A stretch of DNA of 64,000 nucleotides, taken from assembly GCF_025641885.1 (NCBI RefSeq), contig NZ_JAOTQN010000001.1, positions 682,001 through 746,000 on the forward strand. The letters run 5' to 3'. Numbering within the stretch: the stretch's first letter is position 1; each line of letters begins with the position of its first letter. The notes below the pieces were generated by a model that was given only the letters and a program-made list of their open reading frames with translations, was not told the origin of the DNA and did no database searches. This DNA is from Pyrobaculum sp. 3827-6. GTDB lineage: Archaea > Thermoproteota > Thermoprotei > Thermoproteales > Thermoproteaceae. Shown piece by piece: positions 25,397 to 33,960 of this stretch. The translations under genes were made by a program, and so were the position numbers.

Positions 25397-28159
25397 TTAA
25401 ATTGGTTTTTGATGGTGCTTATTTTGCCGGTTTAACACCGCGGCTTGGGCGGCGGCTAGCCTGGCTAGGGGTACTCTGAACGGGGACGCGCTGACGTAAT
25501 CCACTTTTGTTTTGTGGAAGAAGTGTATAGATCTGGGATCGCCGCCGTGTTCCCCACATACGCCGACTTCTATAGATGGGTTTGCCTCTTTAGCTGTCGC
25601 TGCTGTGTATTCCACTAGTTTACCTACGCCCTTTACGTCGATTGTTTCGAATGGATTGGCGTCTATTATCTTCAGGTCTAGGTACTGCGGTATGAATTTG
25701 TTCTCTGCGTCGTCGCGGCTAAAGCTAAACACGGCTTGCGTCAAGTCGTTTGTCCCGAAGCTTATAAAGTCTACGTGTCTAGCTATTTCGTCTATGGTGA
25801 GGCACGCCCTCACCGTCTCAACCATGGTGCCAATCTTTACGTTTAACTTGACGCCGAAGCTCTCCTCCACGTCTCTAAGCGCCGGCATAATCGCCTTGTC
25901 CTTAACATAAACTATCTCCCGGACCTCGGAGACTTGCGGTATCATGATCTCCACCACCGGGCTATGTCCCTCTTTTTTAAGCTCGGCGGCGGCCTCAAGT
26001 ATAGCTCTGTTTAGGTAGTAGTAGAAGTCGGGATGAGTAACGCCAACTCTTACTCCCCTGTGGCCTAGCATTGGGTTAGCCTCTTGCAACGCCTTGATGC
26101 GTCTATACAACTTCTCGAGCTCCGCCGTGTCTTCTCCACGCATCTTCTTCTGATATATCTGCTCCAGCACCTCCTCAGGCTTGGGCAGAAATTCGTGTAG
26201 CGGCGGGTCGATTAGCCTCACGATGACGGGAAGCCCATCCATTATCTTAAACACCTCCTTGAAATCTGCCTTCAACATTTTGTAGAGTCTTTCTAGGTGT
26301 GGCCTCCTCTCCTCAGGCGTCTCGGCGAGTATGATTTTTCTAAGCAACTCCAAACGCTCGGGCTTTCTAAACATCCTCTCAATCCTCAACAGACCAATGC
26401 CCTGGGCGCCGAATTTCTTGGCAATGGCGGCGTCCTCCGGCAGATCTGCGTTTGCCCTCACGCCGAGGCGTCTAAACTCGTCAGCCCACCTAAGCAACTC
26501 CTCCAGCTCAGGTATTAACTCAGCCTCTATCGTGGGCACGACGCCGATGTACACACTGCCGGTGTGGCCGTCGATAGTTATCCAGTCGCCTTCGCGCACC
26601 ACGTGGCTCCCCACTTTGAAGTACTTCTCCTCTTCGTGAATTTCAATAGCCTCAGCGCCAACCACCGCGGGTTTTCCAATAGCCCTAGCCACCACCGCCG
26701 CGTGGCTAGTCATGCCGCCCCTACTGGTCAAGACGCCCACTGCCGAGTAGAAGCCGTGCACATCGTCGGGCTTTGTCTCAACTCTAACTAGTATAACTCT
26801 CCTGCCCTGGGCGGCCCACCTCACCGCGTCGTCGGGGTGGAAAACCACCTGTCCAGACACCGCGCCGGGGCTCGCCGGGAGGCCTTGGGCCACTGGCTGC
26901 GCCTTGGCCTTGGGATCGATACGTGGATACAACAACTGAAGCACGTGCTCTGGGCTTACGTAGAGCAAGGCCTCCTCCCTCGTGATGATGCCCTCCTTCG
27001 CCATATCCACAGCTGTCTTTATCCTGGCAAGAGCAGTCATCTTCGCGTTTCTAGACTGGAGGAAGTAGAGACGGCCCCTCTCAACAGTGAACTCCACGTC
27101 TTGGACGTCTTTATTCACCTTCTCAAGTAGCTTAACGCCGTTGTATAACTCGTCGTAGAGGTGGGGGAACCTCTTTCTAAACTCTTCAATATCCATCGGC
27201 GTCCTGATGCCCGCAACCACGTCCTCTCCCTGCGCCACTGGCAGAAACTCGCCATAGAGCCTATTCTCACCCGTCGCCACGTCTCGGCTGAACACCACGC
27301 CGGTGCCCGAGTCCCAGCCCACGTTGCCAAAGACCATAGTCACCACGTTTACAGCCGTGCAGTCCGCGATATCTGGGGTAATTTTCTCAATAATGCGGTA
27401 AAAAATGGCGCGTGGAGACATCCACGACTTAAACACTGCCTTAACCGCAAGTTTTAACTGCTCCCAGGGATCCTGCGGGAAGCCTCTCCTCTCCCTCTTT
27501 ATAATATCTTTGAAACGCTCAACGGCCTCCCTCAAACCCTCCAGCGGGACATCGGGATCGTCCTTCACTCCGTACTTCTTTTTAACCTCCTCCCAAGCCG
27601 CTGAAAACAACTTCTCGTCTATGGAAAGTACTATTTTGCCAAACATCTGTAAAAACCTTCTATAGGCGTCGTAGGCAAACCACTCGTTACCAGTCTGCTT
27701 CGCAAGCCCTTTGACTGTTTCGTCGTTTAGACCCAGGTTTAGAACTGTATCCATCATCCCGGGCATAGACACAGCGGCGCCGCTTCTCACAGACACAAGG
27801 AGGGGGTTGTCCCTATCCCCAAACCTCTTCCCCGTCTCCATCTCCAACTCCTTCATGTAGCTGACCACCTGATCCCATATCTCACCTGGGAGATCCAAGC
27901 TGTCTATGACCGAGTGTAGCTTCTTGATAGCCTCGTCCCTCACCTCCGGGGGCGGGTTCTTCAAAAGGATGCCCTCTAGCTCAGAAATCTCGCCCCTCTT
28001 GGGCTCGTAGAACTTCTTACACGCCTCTGTCGTTATTATAAAGCCGGGCGGGACCCGGAGGCCCAGCTTCGTCATCTGAATAAGGCTGGCGCCCTTCCCC
28101 CCAAACAACTTCTTGTTTTTATAATCAGCCTCTTTAAAACTGAACACATATTTCTGCAT
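25397..28159 (-). CDS. ppdK: Pyruvate, phosphate dikinase
   Basis: 920 aa, full family length. It interconverts pyruvate + ATP + Pi with phosphoenolpyruvate + AMP + PPi, in glycolysis or gluconeogenesis. The N-terminal ATP-grasp domain starts KLFGGKGASLIQMTKLG. The swivelling phosphohistidine domain has GGMTSHAAVVARAIGKPA, with the catalytic His. The C-terminal PEP/pyruvate barrel has GTNDLTQ and VCGEHGGDP, with the active-site Cys. It stands alone, with an AT-rich promoter region upstream (tttaaaaatgg on this strand about 20 nt before the ATG). Confidence 0.96.
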   Translation of the reverse strand: MQKYVFSFKEADYKNKKLFGGKGASLIQMTKLGLRVPPGFIITTEACKKFYEPKRGEISELEGILLKNPPPEVRDEAIKKLHSVIDSLDLPGEIWDQVVSYMKELEMETGKRFGDRDNPLLVSVRSGAAVSMPGMMDTVLNLGLNDETVKGLAKQTGNEWFAYDAYRRFLQMFGKIVLSIDEKLFSAAWEEVKKKYGVKDDPDVPLEGLREAVERFKDIIKRERRGFPQDPWEQLKLAVKAVFKSWMSPRAIFYRIIEKITPDIADCTAVNVVTMVFGNVGWDSGTGVVFSRDVATGENRLYGEFLPVAQGEDVVAGIRTPMDIEEFRKRFPHLYDELYNGVKLLEKVNKDVQDVEFTVERGRLYFLQSRNAKMTALARIKTAVDMAKEGIITREEALLYVSPEHVLQLLYPRIDPKAKAQPVAQGLPASPGAVSGQVVFHPDDAVRWAAQGRRVILVRVETKPDDVHGFYSAVGVLTSRGGMTSHAAVVARAIGKPAVVGAEAIEIHEEEKYFKVGSHVVREGDWITIDGHTGSVYIGVVPTIEAELIPELEELLRWADEFRRLGVRANADLPEDAAIAKKFGAQGIGLLRIERMFRKPERLELLRKIILAETPEERRPHLERLYKMLKADFKEVFKIMDGLPVIVRLIDPPLHEFLPKPEEVLEQIYQKKMRGEDTAELEKLYRRIKALQEANPMLGHRGVRVGVTHPDFYYYLNRAILEAAAELKKEGHSPVVEIMIPQVSEVREIVYVKDKAIMPALRDVEESFGVKLNVKIGTMVETVRACLTIDEIARHVDFISFGTNDLTQAVFSFSRDDAENKFIPQYLDLKIIDANPFETIDVKGVGKLVEYTAATAKEANPSIEVGVCGEHGGDPRSIHFFHKTKVDYVSASPFRVPLARLAAAQAAVLNRQNKHHQKPI

Positions 28160-28275
28160 ATATTACAGTTTTATTCCATTTTTAAATTTTTCTTTGCACT
28201 AGATAAATAACTAGTTTTATATTAAAGTGATATATAATTTATTTAGATCTACCGAATTAAGATAATTATCTATAA
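28160..28275. promoter_or_regulatory. AT-rich intergenic promoter/terminator region
   Basis: 116 bp, strongly AT-rich. It holds the end of the upstream MBL gene and the promoter of ppdK, both on the minus strand. Short inverted repeats are seen (ctag-ataaataa-ctag near 28200-28215; gataattatc near 28261-28270). These may be regulator sites or only the result of composition. Confidence 0.35.
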
Positions 28276-29085
28276 TTATATTTTTCTCTCCCACTTACCT
28301 TCTTCGTCAATATAGACTAAACCCTCCCTTGACAACTTGGAGAGAACTGCACGCACCGTGGTCATGGTAAGCAACACGTTCTCCCACCCCCTCTCCCCAC
28401 CTGTCTCCTTCAAGACCTTCACAGCCAACGTGGTCAAGTCACCCGGCAACGCTGACTCCACAAGCCTAACGGCCCTCTCCGCCGCCGACTTGTTGATATC
28501 TAGAAGCTCCCCAATCCGCTTTCTACTCCCCAAGACGGGGCCGTGCCCCATCACCAGCGTCTCTGGGTCTATTTCTCTAATCTTGTCCAGCGACGCTATG
28601 AATAAATCCACGTCCATGAGGTACGGCACGCCGTACTTCTCTAGAACCTTCTCCCCGAAGACGGCGTCGCCGGCGTAAAGCAAGCCGTCTATGTAGTACC
28701 CCACGTGGCCAAAGGTGTGGCCTGGCAGAGGCACCACTTCGAAAGGCCCGACTCTGTCGCCGGGCTTAACCACTGCGCTTACCTTTATATCCTCCCCCTT
28801 GTAAACTGCCCCCTCTGTATACACGCCGTGGGTAAAGAACAGCCGCGCCTTGACGCTGGCTACGAAAAGCTCCTCGCCCCACGGCGCGTAGACCTCCGCC
28901 CCCTCCGGCACGGCAGTTAGGTGATCTGCATGGAAGTGCGTCAGCAGGATCCGGGGCGTCCTCCCCACCGCCGAGAGTATCTCCGCGGCCCTCTCCCTCG
29001 GCTGACCTGGATCGACCACGTACTCCCCCACGATTAGAGTATTAGGCGAGCCTCTCAACAGCCTCACCCCCCTCCTAATCTCCAT
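28276..29085 (-). CDS. MBL-fold metallohydrolase
   Basis: 269 aa. The zinc-binding motif HFHADH is at residues 50-55, and further ligands follow in PLPGHTFGHVGYY, YAGDAVFG and MGHGP. The C-terminal 70 residues resemble a short winged-helix (LTTLAVKVLKETGG; LSKLSREGLVYIDEEGKW), as in LACTB2-like and some glyoxalase-II-like proteins. It probably hydrolyses a thioester or phosphoester; the substrate cannot be named. It is divergent from the DUF1028 gene, with under 50 bp between starts. Confidence 0.82.
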   Translation of the reverse strand: MEIRRGVRLLRGSPNTLIVGEYVVDPGQPRERAAEILSAVGRTPRILLTHFHADHLTAVPEGAEVYAPWGEELFVASVKARLFFTHGVYTEGAVYKGEDIKVSAVVKPGDRVGPFEVVPLPGHTFGHVGYYIDGLLYAGDAVFGEKVLEKYGVPYLMDVDLFIASLDKIREIDPETLVMGHGPVLGSRKRIGELLDINKSAAERAVRLVESALPGDLTTLAVKVLKETGGERGWENVLLTMTTVRAVLSKLSREGLVYIDEEGKWERKI

Positions 29086-29132
29086 ATTTATGGAATCCGG
29101 TAATGTATTTATTTATGTGGCTGTAGCCGCGT

Positions 29133-29987
29133 GTGACCTTCTCTATAGTGGCTACAGACGGCGTCGACGTAGGCGTCGCCGTGTCTTCAAAATTTGTCGC
29201 CGTAGGCGCGTTTGTACCCCACGTCGAGGCTTCTGTGGGTGCCGTGGCTACGCAGTGCTACGCTAATCCGCGGCTGGGCAAGTTAATACTGGCGCTGATG
29301 AGGCAAGGCGTCCACGCAAAAGAGGCGGTGGAGAGGGCGGTGGCCCAGGACTCTGAGAGGGAGCTTAGACAGATAGGGGCTGTCGACGCCAGAGGCAACG
29401 CCTACGGCTTTACCGGCCGGCAGTGCCCCGAGTACGCTGGTCATGTCGTTGGTAGCGGCTACGTGGCTCTAGGCAACATCTTGGCGGGGCCGCAGGTAGT
29501 TGAAGCCATGGCTAAGGCCTTTGAGACGCAGAGAGGGGAGCTGGTGGATAAGCTAATAGCCGCCTTAGAAGCCGGGGAGAGGGCGGGCGGAGACAGAAGG
29601 GGCAAGCAGTCGGCGGCGGTTGTTGTACTAAGACCGGGAGGCGGCTACCTCGGCCTCACCGACGTGTACGTCGACATTAGGGTAGACGACCACCCGGAGC
29701 CCATGGCGGAGCTCAAAAGGATATTCAAGATATGGGAGCTGACTCTACTCCAGAGAGACGACCCGAGAGACGTGGTGTTGAAAAAAGACGTGGCGCGGGA
29801 GGTACAGGAAGCCTTGAGGCGGCTTGGGTTCTACAAAAAAGAGCCGACGGGGGTGTGGGATGAGGAGACTGAGAAAGCCTTCAGAGACTGGGCTGGCTAC
29901 GAAAACTTTGAGAACAAGATAAGAGGCGACGACAAGATCTGGGGCTCCCTCTACCGATACCTCATAGAGGCGTCAAGAAGGAGTTAA
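29133..29987 (+). CDS. DUF1028 protein with C-terminal peptidoglycan-binding-like domain
   Basis: 284 aa. Residues 1-210 match DUF1028, an Ntn-hydrolase-like family: [19 protein letters not shown] at the start, then [14 protein letters not shown] and [20 protein letters not shown] linker leads to a short helical domain ([20 protein letters not shown], then [15 protein letters not shown]) that looks like a peptidoglycan-binding domain (PG_binding_1). Archaea lack peptidoglycan, so that domain must bind something else. The GTG start fixes the second residue Thr as a possible nucleophile. There is no signal peptide. Its 3' end overlaps the convergent SfsA gene by 15 nt. Confidence 0.78.
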   Translation: MTFSIVATDGVDVGVAVSSKFVAVGAFVPHVEASVGAVATQCYANPRLGKLILALMRQGVHAKEAVERAVAQDSERELRQIGAVDARGNAYGFTGRQCPEYAGHVVGSGYVALGNILAGPQVVEAMAKAFETQRGELVDKLIAALEAGERAGGDRRGKQSAAVVVLRPGGGYLGLTDVYVDIRVDDHPEPMAELKRIFKIWELTLLQRDDPRDVVLKKDVAREVQEALRRLGFYKKEPTGVWDEETEKAFRDWAGYENFENKIRGDDKIWGSLYRYLIEASRRS

Positions 29988-30668
29988 AACCACAGGCAAC
30001 TCGCCCACGTATCTAAGCCCCCACTTGTACATCTCTAGCTTAACGGCGTGGATCTCCACCCCAGCGCCACGTGCCCTTACGAGGCTCTCGGCGAACCTCC
30101 TATCCATGCGCCAGTTTGGGGACATCACCTCAGCCCTCTTTCTAAAGACGAGGAAGACGACGTGCGCCTCGTAACCCTCGGCGACTGCCTTAGCCAGCTC
30201 CTCCATGTGCCTAGCCCCCCTCGCGGTCGGCGCGTCTGGGAACAAGGCCCTCCCAGACTCCTCCAGCGTCACCCCCTTCACCTCCACCAACGCGGGCCTG
30301 CCGCCGGGCGACCTAAGCAACAGGTCGAAGCGGCCACCCCCGAAGACCGGCTCCCTCTTCTCCACCACGTAGCCTCTGAAAAGAAGCCCGTTTTCGACCA
30401 GCCACGCCGCCACTTTGTTATGTATCGAAGAGTCTACGAGCACCAGCTCGTCGTCCAGCTCCACAGCCGTCAGATAGTAGTCGGTCTTCCCCCCGCTCTT
30501 CCTCCTCGCCCATATCTTCGCGCCTGGGAACAGCAACCCCCTCAATCTGCCGGGGTCGTGTATGTGGATCAACGCCTCCCTCCCCTCGATAAGCGTGACC
30601 CCGGCGAATCTGTTCAACCTCTTGACGAAAATCCCCCACGAGTCGGGCGCCGGGAGGGGAAAATCCAT
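29973..30668 (-). CDS. sfsA: SfsA family protein
   Basis: 231 aa from ATG 30668. Family segments present are [20 protein letters not shown], then [20 protein letters not shown] and [12 protein letters not shown], the conserved nuclease-like core with the Glu-Val-Lys motif. SfsA proteins are predicted nucleic-acid-binding proteins with a PD-(D/E)XK-like core; their biological role is unclear despite the name (sugar fermentation stimulation). I prefer ATG 30668 over an upstream ATG (30689), because MDFPLP matches the usual family start and a TATA-like ttaaaat on this strand is about 23 nt away. Confidence 0.85.
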   Translation of the reverse strand: MDFPLPAPDSWGIFVKRLNRFAGVTLIEGREALIHIHDPGRLRGLLFPGAKIWARRKSGGKTDYYLTAVELDDELVLVDSSIHNKVAAWLVENGLLFRGYVVEKREPVFGGGRFDLLLRSPGGRPALVEVKGVTLEESGRALFPDAPTARGARHMEELAKAVAEGYEAHVVFLVFRKRAEVMSPNWRMDRRFAESLVRARGAGVEIHAVKLEMYKWGLRYVGELPVVLTPS

Positions 30669-30694
30669 AAAAATAGACACACGATCCATTTTAA
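30667..30694. promoter_or_regulatory. Back-to-back TATA boxes for sfsA and MBL gene
   Basis: The starts of sfsA (30668, minus) and the MBL gene (30694, plus) are 26 bp apart. The plus-strand TATA-like ataaaaata (30667-30675) overlaps the sfsA start codon, and the minus-strand ttaaaat (complement of 30688-30694) abuts the MBL ATG. Both spacings fit leaderless transcripts. Confidence 0.5.
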
Positions 30695-31674
30695 TGTCAT
30701 TCACCAGACTGAGGCTCCCCCTGCCGGGGATGGAGCTCGGCCACGTCAACGTCTACCTCGTCAAATGCAGTGACGGATACGGCTTGGTGGACGTGGGGCT
30801 CGCCACCTACGACTCCGCACTGGCTTTGTTAAGAGGGCTAAAGCAACTCGGCGTAAGGCCTGGAGAGATAACCAAGGTATTCGTCACCCACTTCCACGCC
30901 GACCATATAACACTGGCGCAGTTCCTCGCCGAGGTCTCGTCGCCGGATTTCCACATCGGCAAAGGCGAGATAACCCGCATAGCCTCCAGCTTCGACGACT
31001 TAGCGAAGATGTACGCAGAGGAGTACAAGAGACACGGCGCGCCTGCAGAAGTCGCCGAGGCGTTCCTAAAAGTACACCCAATGTCCCGATTTAGAAAGTC
31101 GTTTGAAGACGTGTGGAGACTCCAGTGGAGACCTGTAAGAGACGGCGAAGACCTCGACTGCGGCCTAAGAGCCATCTCCACGCCGGGCCACACCCCCGGA
31201 CACACGGTCTACGCCGCAGAGCACGGAATCTTCACCGGCGACCACGTCCTGCCCAAGATAACGCCCAACATATCGTGGTACCCAATTCCGGGGTTCAACC
31301 CGCTGAAAGAGTACCTAAAAAGCCTGAAGAAAGTAGCTACAAACAAAAGGGGCTACCCAGCCCACGGAGACGAGATAGGCAACCTCGCCTTGCGGACTGA
31401 GGAGCTGGTTAGACACCACGAAGAGAGGCTAAGAGAAGTCATGGCTGTGCTGAGGGAGCCCATGACCACCTACCAAGTAGCTCAGAAAATCAGCTGGGAC
31501 GCCGGACCATTCGAACAGTTCGACGTATATAACAAAATCTTCGCAATAGGCGAGGCATACAGCCACCTACTCTACCTAGAAGAGGCGGGTCTTGTGAGGC
31601 GCGTTGAGAAAGACCAGGTGTATTGGCTACCCGCCGAACGGCGGGATAATCTGCAAAACATCCCCCTCCCTTAG
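30694..31674 (+). CDS. MBL-fold hydrolase, LACTB2-like with C-terminal wHTH
   Basis: 326 aa from ATG 30694. The metal motif HFHADH is at residues 66-71, and later ligands lie in [19 protein letters not shown] and YPAHGDEI. The last 90 residues form a winged-helix ([28 protein letters not shown]), the LACTB2/MBLAC-like architecture. Eukaryotic LACTB2 is an RNA endonuclease, while bacterial relatives act on thioesters, so the substrate is open. The open frame extends upstream antisense to sfsA and was cut at the ATG with a matching promoter. Its 3' end overlaps the convergent MoaD-like gene by 48 nt. Confidence 0.82.
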   Translation: MSFTRLRLPLPGMELGHVNVYLVKCSDGYGLVDVGLATYDSALALLRGLKQLGVRPGEITKVFVTHFHADHITLAQFLAEVSSPDFHIGKGEITRIASSFDDLAKMYAEEYKRHGAPAEVAEAFLKVHPMSRFRKSFEDVWRLQWRPVRDGEDLDCGLRAISTPGHTPGHTVYAAEHGIFTGDHVLPKITPNISWYPIPGFNPLKEYLKSLKKVATNKRGYPAHGDEIGNLALRTEELVRHHEERLREVMAVLREPMTTYQVAQKISWDAGPFEQFDVYNKIFAIGEAYSHLLYLEEAGLVRRVEKDQVYWLPAERRDNLQNIPLP

Positions 31675-31911
31675 AGGAGTTTTTAAACCATTTAAAAAAT
31701 CTATTGAGCGTCCGTTAATCCATATATCGTGCATCGGTACAATCTCCTCACCCCTCAGCAACCTCCCCTTCAGACCTGGAAACCTCCGCTCCAGCTCGTC
31801 AAGCGCCTCCCCCACTGTGGCGCCCTCACCCAGCTCAAGCTCCAGCGTAATAACGTCATAACTCTTAAGGCCAAAATACGCCGGGCCAAAAATCTTGACA
31901 ACAACCCTCAT
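31627..31911 (-). CDS. MoaD/ThiS-like ubiquitin-fold sulfur carrier
   Basis: 94 aa from ATG 31911. It has the beta-grasp pattern of MoaD/ThiS and archaeal SAMP proteins: VVVKIFGPAYFGLK, TVGEALDELERRFPGL, and the C terminus [10 protein letters not shown] ending in the essential Gly-Gly. E1-like enzymes activate the terminal glycine to carry sulfur for molybdopterin (here probably the tungsten/molybdenum cofactor) or thiamine, or to tag proteins. A longer open frame adds six residues. The 48-nt 3' overlap with the MBL gene is long. Confidence 0.82.
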   Translation of the reverse strand: MRVVVKIFGPAYFGLKSYDVITLELELGEGATVGEALDELERRFPGLKGRLLRGEEIVPMHDIWINGRSIDFLNGLKTPLREGDVLQIIPPFGG

Positions 31912-31969
31912 AAAGTACACACAAATCAAGGCTCCTAATATCTGTTAACTCACATAGAGAGCAGAAAGG

Positions 31970-32054
31970 TGCGGGGGGTGGGATTTGAACCCACGCAGGC
32001 CTACGCCACAGGGTCTTAAGCCCTGCCCCTTTGACCTGGCTCGGGCACCCCCGC
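31970..32054 (-). tRNA. tRNA-Leu(TAA)
   Basis: Minus-strand 85-nt class II tRNA with a long variable arm. Acceptor GCGGGGG/CCCCCGC with discriminator A, anticodon arm CAGGG-cttaaga-CCCTG (anticodon TAA), T arm GTGGG-ttcaaat-CCCAC. No intron and no encoded CCA. A TATA-like cttaaaatt on the same strand (about 32077-32086) is about 26 nt upstream. Confidence 0.95.
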
Positions 32055-32252
32055 CCAATGCCGAATGGACACAGAATTTTAAGTTTTTCACTAGTGGGAT
32101 CGCAGTTGATCTCTTCGAGACGCCCAGAGCACGCCCCGTCCTAATCTTTAATGGTAAGGAACGTCTCTAATATCCCTAGCAGAGTTTATTGAGAAGAGGA
32201 TTGTTAAATGGAAATAGGGAAGACTTCGCCGATTTGTTAATACTCTTCTACC

Positions 32253-32420
32253 CTATCCACATGCACATCCCCCACCTGTGCTACCCATTACGATTTTGTT
32301 CTCGGCCATGAGTTTTGACCAGCATTCTGGACATACCAGAGCGGGGCCTCTGTCTTTTATATTGGCTTCTAGAAGTGGGGTGTCCTCCCTGCCGCAGATC
32401 GCGCATCTATAGACGGCCAT
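32253..32420 (-). CDS. Small zinc-ribbon-like protein
   Basis: 55 aa. CAIC near the N terminus and CPEC about 20 residues later can bind one zinc ion. The C terminus is Gly/Cys-rich (STGGGCACG). The open frame extends further upstream, but only as the antisense-frame shadow of the GGT gene, and ATG 32420 gives a compact domain. Such small proteins in archaea often bind nucleic acid or act in protein assemblies; no specific role can be given. Confidence 0.6.
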   Translation of the reverse strand: MAVYRCAICGREDTPLLEANIKDRGPALVCPECWSKLMAENKIVMGSTGGGCACG

Positions 32421-32455
32421 GTGTGTATATGGGTGTGGGAATAAATTTTTTCCCG

Positions 32456-33844
32456 CTAGAGTCCCAGAGCCAGCCCGTCTCCTCTTATGTCTGCCACCGC
32501 GGCGACGCCGCCGTGCCTCTTTGCCACAAGCGCCGCGACGCCCAATCTGCTGGGGTATTTCACCACTGTGACCCCGGGGCCCTTTTCCCACCCCTCCTCC
32601 GCCTGGGCCTCCCACCCGCCTGTCCATATGAAGCGCGGGGCCCAGACGGCGGCGCGGAGGTCCATGCCGTACCAGACGATGTTTTGTATCAGCTGGGCGT
32701 ATATAGCCGGTCTGTAGTGGCCCGCGCTCGCCCCAAGTGCGTAGACCTCTCCTCCGCGCTCCATGACCACTGCCGAGAGCGTGTGGGCGGGACGCCTCCA
32801 CGGGGCGGCTTTATTCAGCCCCTTCGTGAAGTCGCTTGACCTGTTGTTGAAAGTTACGCCCCACTTCGGATCTGTAAAGCCCGACCCAAAGGGGTAGTAG
32901 AGGGACTGGATGGCGGAGACCACGAGCTCCCCGTCCCCCGCGGCTAGGTACGTGGTTCCGGGCGTCGGCTCGGGGGCTTCTGCTTCCCCCAGCTCGAGGC
33001 GCCCCGCCAGTATGTCGCCTAGCGGCACCTCGCCGTCGTGTAGATAGGCGTCTCTCGCCCAGTGGGCCTTTCTCAAAGCCGCGATGGTGTTTCTCAGCCT
33101 GGCGTAGCTAAAGGCCCCCTCCGCCCTCTCCGCCAGCTTAACTGTCAGCAGTACGGCGAACCCCAGGGAGGGGGGCGGAGCCTCGTATATAGTCCAGTCG
33201 CCGTATGTTATATACAGCGGCGGCTTGACCTCCGGCCTATATCTAGCAAAATCCTCAACCTCGAAATACCCGTGTAGCAGATCCTTGGCGATTTCCTCGT
33301 AGAAGACGTGGAGGCCCTCTCTAACTGCCCTCCACAGCCTGAGCAGAGGCTCAATTCTGTAGGGCGCGCCGGGCGCCGCGGGGAGGCTTAGGTAGACGCC
33401 TCCGCCCGGATCGGCCTCCAGCACATCTCTATACTTCACCACCGCGGAGGCTAGGGAGGGGTGCAGGGTGGCCTCCTCCATGAAGCTGACCGCGATGTCC
33501 ACCACCCTCTCCCACGACAACACACCGTATCTCCTATGAAATTCGTGAAGCCCAGCCAGGTAGCCGGGCACAACCGCAGACGTTAGGCCTCTGCGCGGCG
33601 GGACTTCTGACACCCGGCGCGGGGCCCAGCCAAGCCCAAGCACGGCCTCTGTCTTCCCCCCGTCGTGCACAAGGGCTAGGAAGTCGCCTCCGACGCCGCC
33701 TAGATGGGGCAGTGTGTATGTCAAAACCGCGGAGGCCGCCGCGACGGCGTCTGCGGCGTTTCCGCCAGCCTTATAGGCCTCGTAGCCGGCTCTAGTTGCT
33801 AGGTAGCTTTCGGTGGCTATGGCGAAGCGCCTTCCGAGATACAT
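32456..33844 (-). CDS. ggt: Gamma-glutamyltransferase family protein
   Basis: 462 aa Ntn-hydrolase. The N-terminal part ATRAGYEAYKAGGNAADAVA and LGGVGGDFLAL are family hallmarks. The self-cleavage and nucleophile Thr is in the segment GTTYLAAGDGELV near residue 300, where the small subunit begins. FGSGFTDPKWGVTFNNR follows as expected. It cleaves or transfers gamma-glutamyl groups, or processes related amides. It lacks a signal peptide, so it acts inside the cell, unlike many bacterial enzymes. Shorter than bacterial GGT (about 550-580 aa), as in other archaea. Confidence 0.88.
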   Translation of the reverse strand: MYLGRRFAIATESYLATRAGYEAYKAGGNAADAVAAASAVLTYTLPHLGGVGGDFLALVHDGGKTEAVLGLGWAPRRVSEVPPRRGLTSAVVPGYLAGLHEFHRRYGVLSWERVVDIAVSFMEEATLHPSLASAVVKYRDVLEADPGGGVYLSLPAAPGAPYRIEPLLRLWRAVREGLHVFYEEIAKDLLHGYFEVEDFARYRPEVKPPLYITYGDWTIYEAPPPSLGFAVLLTVKLAERAEGAFSYARLRNTIAALRKAHWARDAYLHDGEVPLGDILAGRLELGEAEAPEPTPGTTYLAAGDGELVVSAIQSLYYPFGSGFTDPKWGVTFNNRSSDFTKGLNKAAPWRRPAHTLSAVVMERGGEVYALGASAGHYRPAIYAQLIQNIVWYGMDLRAAVWAPRFIWTGGWEAQAEEGWEKGPGVTVVKYPSRLGVAALVAKRHGGVAAVADIRGDGLALGL

Positions 33845-33877
33845 TAACTATTTAAAACTGTGCCGTATATCAACTTG

Positions 33878-33958
33878 AACCCCCGGTTCCCCGCCCGCCT
33901 GACGCACCCGCGTCACGGGTGTGGGCGTGAGGGCGGAGCCGGTAGGGCCGACCGCACA
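33878..33958 (+). ncRNA. Candidate K-turn RNA, H/ACA-like guide
   Basis: A hairpin with stem CCGGTT/AGCCGG (33883-33888 with 33937-33942), then CCGCCC/GGGCGG (33891-33896 with 33931-33936), a 3-nt bulge GCC (33897-33899), facing TGA/TGA (33900-33902, 33928-33930), and an upper stem CACCCG/CGGGTG closing a 5-nt loop. The bulge plus tandem G-A pairs is a kink-turn, the L7Ae-binding fold. ACA is at 33956-33958, 14 nt after the stem, the spacing used by H/ACA pseudouridine guides. A TATA-like tttaaaa (33851-33857) is about 25 nt before the expected 5' end, on this strand. There is no lower stem, as in the H/ACA-like RNAs known from Pyrobaculum. Confidence 0.5.
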
Positions 33959-33960
33959 TC

